From NCBI GenBank assembly GCA_016929255.1, contig JAFGJH010000044.1, positions 1 to 52,209 on the forward strand: a stretch of 52,209 nt of DNA, given 5' to 3'. Below are positions 48,498 through 52,209 of this stretch, in pieces. The notes below the pieces were generated by a model that was not told the DNA's origin, made no database searches, and saw nothing but the letters and a program-made list of their open reading frames with translations. Origin of the DNA: Candidatus Woesearchaeota archaeon (GTDB lineage: Archaea; Nanobdellota; Nanobdellia; Woesearchaeales; UBA11576). Made by a program: the position numbers and the translations under genes. Numbering within the stretch: the first letter of the stretch is position 1; each line of letters starts with the position of its first letter.

Positions 48498-49790
48498 CTA
48501 CTCTTTCAGGAAATCTGTCTCGCTTATCATTGGATTTATCTCGCCGCGGAGGTTCTGTCCTATCAGTTTCTTTGCTTCGGAAGCAGGGTAGTTTCCCAGA
48601 AGCCACGCGAGCTTCATGAGCGCTGTCTCTGCGAGCATGTCCTCTCCGCTGAGCGCTCCGAGCTGCTGCAGGTCCCTTCCTTTGTCATAGACATTCATCT
48701 GGACCCTGCCGAATATGGTGCTGGTAGTCATGACCACGACGCATCCCGAGTCGACGACCTCTTTTATGGCAGGGTATATCTTCTTGTGTATCTCGCACCA
48801 TTCGTTCGGCACCTGCCCCGGCGTGTGGCCCAGGCCAGTGCCTTCTATCACGAGCCCTTTGTATCCTTTGAAGAATGAGAACTGCTCAGGGAACATGTTC
48901 ACGTGGACTTTCAGCAGCCCGACCTTCTCCTCGAACTTCGGTTTCGCGAGCATTTTTCCGCCTTTTTTCGCGTGTTCTGCCTTCTTGAACTGTATCTTGC
49001 GTGTCTTGTAGTCCACGAACGCTATCGGCGAGTCGTTAACGGGCTTGAATGCGTCCCTCCTGCTGCTGTGCATCTTCTTGGTCTTGCACGCGGGAAGTAT
49101 TGCGCACCTGTCGTCGCCGGTATTTTCATGCATGCAGAGCGCGACCCCTGCGAAGTCAGTCTTCGCGATGAACTCTGCTGCGCAGACCAGGTTCATTGCT
49201 GCGTCGCTGCTTCCCCTGTCGCTGCTGCGTTGGGCCCCGACAAGTATGACTGGTATCGGGCACACCTCGAGCGCGAACGCCAGCCCTGCCGAGGCGACCG
49301 CCAGATTGTCTGTTCCCATCCCGATGATTATGCCTTCGGCTCCTTTCTTCGCCTCTTCGGCGACAGCCTCTGCGAGGACTGATATGTGCTTGAACCTCAG
49401 GTCGTCTGACCACATGTTGGATATAAGCCTCGAGTCGAAGTTTGCTATGTCCCCCAGCTCGGGGAAGAGGCCCAGGAGGTCCTCTGGCCTGAATGAGCTG
49501 TATACTGCGCCTGTCCTGTAGTCCACCTTAGACGCTATGGTCCCGCCCGTGTGGAGTATGGCTATCTTCGGGAGGCCTTTCTTGGTCTCTGCCTTCCTGC
49601 TGTACTTTATCTCGATGTCCTTGCCTTTGCCAATCATCTCTATGCTCTTTATCCTCTTGTTCTCTATTCCTATGTTGTAGCCGTTGTCGAGCTTTATGAC
49701 TGTGACATCTTTCTTCCTGTCTATCAGAATTCCTTTGCGCTCTTCCTTGTCGCACACTACCTTTACCTTATCACCTGCTTTTGCATCCAT
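48498..49790 (-). CDS. gatD: Glu-tRNA(Gln) amidotransferase subunit D
   Basis: The asparaginase-like subunit that frees ammonia from glutamine or asparagine for GatE. The 430-residue protein has an N-terminal small beta domain (AGDKVKVVCDKEERKGILIDR), then ILHTGGTIASKVDYRTGAV with the first catalytic threonine, IIIGMGTDNLA with the second threonine and Asp, and EGTGLGHTPGQVP. The length fits the family. ATG 49790 is used; the frame runs three codons further to a TTG. It follows the lipoprotein gene by 21 nt in the CDC48-lipoprotein-gatD-DUF504-gatE series. Confidence 0.95.
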   Translation of the reverse strand: MDAKAGDKVKVVCDKEERKGILIDRKKDVTVIKLDNGYNIGIENKRIKSIEMIGKGKDIEIKYSRKAETKKGLPKIAILHTGGTIASKVDYRTGAVYSSFRPEDLLGLFPELGDIANFDSRLISNMWSDDLRFKHISVLAEAVAEEAKKGAEGIIIGMGTDNLAVASAGLAFALEVCPIPVILVGAQRSSDRGSSDAAMNLVCAAEFIAKTDFAGVALCMHENTGDDRCAILPACKTKKMHSSRRDAFKPVNDSPIAFVDYKTRKIQFKKAEHAKKGGKMLAKPKFEEKVGLLKVHVNMFPEQFSFFKGYKGLVIEGTGLGHTPGQVPNEWCEIHKKIYPAIKEVVDSGCVVVMTTSTIFGRVQMNVYDKGRDLQQLGALSGEDMLAETALMKLAWLLGNYPASEAKKLIGQNLRGEINPMISETDFLKE

Positions 49791-49811
49791 TGTTACCAAC
49801 TCGCGATCTTT

Positions 49812-50264
49812 TCACTCGACGATGATGCTTATCTGGGCGAATCCGTAGGCGTTGTTGAGGTGGTCCTTCACCTTTATCTCTTTCTGCCCTTCCATCGCAC
49901 GCACCTTGAACTTGATTATCTTGTATTCTCCTGCGCCTATCTCATGCACCCTCTCCTCAAAGTCGCATCCTCCGCAGGGTATGATCATGAACTCCTCGTC
50001 ATAGTCTTTGACATTGTTGATTATCATCCAGTTCTTTTTTATCTCCCCTGGCGCCATTCGCACATAGTCATCGTACACCTCGACGAGCTTTCCGCCTTCT
50101 ATCTCCTTCACAAGCACCTCTTCAGGGGTCTTGTCTGTCGCCTCCTGCGTCGTTTGCGCAGCCCCTTTCTGGCTCACTATCGTGCGCTGTTGGCTTGCGC
50201 AGCCGAGAAGAATCAGTGATATGAGAATGAGCATGGCGATGGTCGCGGTTGTTTTTTTGTCCAT
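49812..50264 (-). CDS. Putative lipoprotein
   Basis: A 150-residue exported protein. A signal segment (TTATIAMLILISLILLG) ends in a lipobox-like LLGC at about residues 19-22, so it may be lipid-anchored. A Thr/Gln/Glu linker follows, then a beta-rich domain (MAPGEIKKNWMIINN, then IIPCGGCDFEERVHEIGAGEYKIIKFKVRA) that looks like an Ig-like fold with a CGGC pair. Function is unknown. It lies 6 nt after the CDC48 gene and 21 nt before gatD, so it shares their transcript, though the products act in different places. Confidence 0.75.
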   Translation of the reverse strand: MDKKTTATIAMLILISLILLGCASQQRTIVSQKGAAQTTQEATDKTPEEVLVKEIEGGKLVEVYDDYVRMAPGEIKKNWMIINNVKDYDEEFMIIPCGGCDFEERVHEIGAGEYKIIKFKVRAMEGQKEIKVKDHLNNAYGFAQISIIVE

Positions 50265-50270
50265 GTTTCT

Positions 50271-52209
50271 TCACATGAAATAGCTGGGCTTGGCTTCCTT
50301 CATCTCCTTCGCCCTTGCCTTCGTGAACATATCCTTCAGCGTCTTGTAAGAGTCCTCTATCTCCTTGGTTATAGATGGCCTCACTTTGTCCAGCGCCTCT
50401 TCGAAGTCCTTCTTGCTGACGTGCTCTGACTTCATGTCTTTTCTCAGCGCGATTATCGCAGCTTCCCTGCAGAGGCTGGCTATATCAGCCCCTGCATATC
50501 CTTCTGTCTTCTTTGCCAGCTCCTTTATGTTGACATCCTTTGTGAGAGGCATGTTTTTGGTGTGTATCTCAAACACTTTCTCCCTTGTCTTCTCGTCGGG
50601 CGCCCCCACCATTATTATCCTGTCGAACCTTCCCGGCCTGAGGAGTGCCGTGTCGAGTATGTCGGGCCTGTTTGTCGCTCCTATGACCACCACGTTGTGC
50701 AGCTCCTCGAGACCATCTATCTCTGTGAGCAGCTGGTTGACCACCCTTTCTGAGACCCTGTTGTCCCCGCTCGCTCCCCTTCTAGGCGCGAGAGAGTCTA
50801 TCTCGTCGAAGAAGACTATTGACGGCGATGTCTGTCTGGCCTTCTCGAATATCTTCCTTACTGCCTTCTCGGACTCTCCCACCCACTTGGACAGCAGTTC
50901 CGGGCCTTTTATGAGTATGAAGTTTGCCTCTGACTCGTTGGCGACCGCTTTTGCGAGGAGTGTCTTTCCTGTGCCCGGCGGTCCATACAGGAGTATGCCT
51001 TTCGGCGGCGTGACTCCCATCCTCGTGAATACCTCTGCGTTCTTGAGGGGCCATTCGACCGCTTCCCTGAGCTCCTGCTTGACGTTGTCAAGACCGCCTA
51101 CATGGTCCCACTTGACGTTGGGGACCTCCACCAGCACCTCTCTCATCGCGCTTGGCCTGACTACTTTGAGCGCGTCCCAGAAGTCTTTCTGTGATATCCT
51201 GAGCTTCTCGAGAGTCTCTTTGGGTATTGCCTCGTCCTTCTCGAGCTGAAGCTCCGGCAGCACTTTCCTCAGCACGATTATTGCAGCCTCTTTAGCGAGT
51301 GAGGAAAGGTCCGCGCCGACGAACCCGTGGGTTACGTTGGCTATCTCCTTCAGGTCCACGTCTTCTGCGAGCGGCATGTTCCTCGTGTGGATCTTTAGCA
51401 CGTCCAGCCTGCCTTTCTTGTCAGGCACTCCTATCTCTATCTCCCTGTCGAACCTTCCGGGCCGTCTCAGCGCAGGGTCGAGCAGGTGCGGCACGTTCGA
51501 TGCGGCTATGACGACGACCCTTCCCCTTGACTGTAGGCCGTCCATGAGCGCGAGGAGCTGCGCGACCACTCTTCTCTCTACCTCGCCCTTTGTCTCTTCC
51601 CTCTTTGTGGCTATCGCGTCTATCTCGTCGATGAATATGATGCTCGGGGCGCTCTTCTCGGCCTCTTCGAACTTCTTCCTCAGGTTTTCTTCGCTCTGGC
51701 CGTAGTATTTTGACATGATCTCTGGCCCGTTTATCACGTAGAAGTTTGAGTTTGTCTCGTTGGCGACCGCTTTTGCGAGGAGTGTCTTTCCTGTGCCCGG
51801 CGGCCCGTGCAGCAGGACGCCTTTCGGTGCTTCTATGCCGAGCCTCTCGAATATCTCAGGGTGCTTGAGCGGCAGCTCTACCATCTCCCTGACCTTCTTT
51901 ATCTCGTCCCTGAGCCCGCCGATGTCCTCGTAAGTGACCTCGAGCGCCTTCTCCTCTTCCTTGAGCTCGACCGCCTCAGGGTTGAACACCACGTCTGTGG
52001 TGTTGGATATCAGGACCGCGCCTTTGGGCAGGGTGTCCGCCACTACGAACTTGATGTCTCCCAGGCCGAATCCCATCATGCTCTCGTCAAGTATCGAGAA
52101 TATGTCTTCGAATGGGCTCTCGCTCATCGTGCTTCTTCTGCGCTTGGTTCCGCCGAGTGAGACGAGGTCTCCCTTGACTACTGCCCTTCCGAGCAGTCCC
52201 TGCTGGAAA
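50271..52209 (-). CDS. CDC48/VCP-type AAA+ ATPase, N-terminus cut by window end
   Basis: A double-ring unfoldase that pulls apart protein complexes. Two AAA domains are complete, each with [17 protein letters not shown], a Walker B ([11 protein letters not shown] and [11 protein letters not shown]), and an arginine-finger region ([13 protein letters not shown] and [13 protein letters not shown]). The frame stays open to the last base of the window; the upstream codons read [19 protein letters not shown], the end of the CDC48 N-domain. The ATG at 52127 is therefore internal and the gene is partial here. The C-terminus ends AKPSYFM, without the HbYX motif seen in proteasome-binding relatives. 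It is first in the series leading to gatD and gatE. Confidence 0.95.
   Translation of the reverse strand, partial: FQQGLLGRAVVKGDLVSLGGTKRRRSTMSESPFEDIFSILDESMMGFGLGDIKFVVADTLPKGAVLISNTTDVVFNPEAVELKEEEKALEVTYEDIGGLRDEIKKVREMVELPLKHPEIFERLGIEAPKGVLLHGPPGTGKTLLAKAVANETNSNFYVINGPEIMSKYYGQSEENLRKKFEEAEKSAPSIIFIDEIDAIATKREETKGEVERRVVAQLLALMDGLQSRGRVVVIAASNVPHLLDPALRRPGRFDREIEIGVPDKKGRLDVLKIHTRNMPLAEDVDLKEIANVTHGFVGADLSSLAKEAAIIVLRKVLPELQLEKDEAIPKETLEKLRISQKDFWDALKVVRPSAMREVLVEVPNVKWDHVGGLDNVKQELREAVEWPLKNAEVFTRMGVTPPKGILLYGPPGTGKTLLAKAVANESEANFILIKGPELLSKWVGESEKAVRKIFEKARQTSPSIVFFDEIDSLAPRRGASGDNRVSERVVNQLLTEIDGLEELHNVVVIGATNRPDILDTALLRPGRFDRIIMVGAPDEKTREKVFEIHTKNMPLTKDVNIKELAKKTEGYAGADIASLCREAAIIALRKDMKSEHVSKKDFEEALDKVRPSITKEIEDSYKTLKDMFTKARAKEMKEAKPSYFM

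Noticed and set aside
52127-52127. ATG at 52127 as the true start of the CDC48 gene
   Set aside because: The frame stays open upstream to the window edge and encodes the conserved end of the CDC48 N-domain. The start lies outside the window.

Overview
The window looks like a piece of a DPANN-type archaeal chromosome, probably near Woesearchaeota or Pacearchaeota; that placement is an inference from gene content. Archaeal markers are a type IA topoisomerase with three C-terminal zinc ribbons, NucS, GatD and GatE, a THUMP-type tRNA G10 methyltransferase, TruD, a CDC48-type AAA ATPase, and two tRNA genes that can only be folded if introns are removed. Most genes have a TATA box 25-30 nt before the start codon and no leader. 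I used that spacing to correct many starts. I see no rRNA, CRISPR array, transposase or integrase. The longest gene-free stretch is under 300 bp.

Layout. 87-4218: topA, an MgtC-like membrane protein and a NurA-domain protein. 4232-10935: a direct-repeat array, then a regulator with a twofold HTH-like repeat. The regulator overlaps by ATGA a 1762-residue surface protein (beta-helix, Gly/Pro linker, alpha/beta hydrolase, membrane anchor), which is followed by two small membrane proteins. 11071-19246: nucS with a small partner, an HTH-CBS regulator, a GT2 glycosyltransferase with an anchored thioredoxin-fold protein, a bacterial-type metK, an unknown conserved gene, a thymidine kinase with an altered P-loop, and an Obg/YchF-family GTPase. 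19265-24201: a FlaJ/TadC-like pilus or secretion membrane protein without its ATPase, a winged-helix protein, a coiled-coil protein with a GAF-like end, and a PadR-like regulator next to a 168-bp inverted-repeat element.

24441-38354 is the most distinctive region, six codirectional minus-strand genes. A 2029-residue surface protein comes first, then a 144-residue single-domain membrane protein, a 1453-residue surface protein, and then MoxR ATPase, DUF58 and BatA-like VWA proteins. The two giants and the small protein share a cadherin/Ig-like repeat. The larger giant has a cytosolic helical domain of about 180 residues. I infer a MoxR/VWA chaperone module that handles assembly or anchoring of the giant surface proteins.

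38424-52209: a ribbon-helix-helix repressor with a palindrome on its own start, Trm-G10, tRNA-Thr, two unknown genes, a nucleotidyltransferase-like protein, adk, a wHTH-Nudix protein, and truD, which shares one TATA element with an intron-containing tRNA-Arg. Then come a six-hairpin glycosidase-like protein and a minus-strand operon: CDC48 (cut by the window end), a lipoprotein, gatD, DUF504 and gatE.
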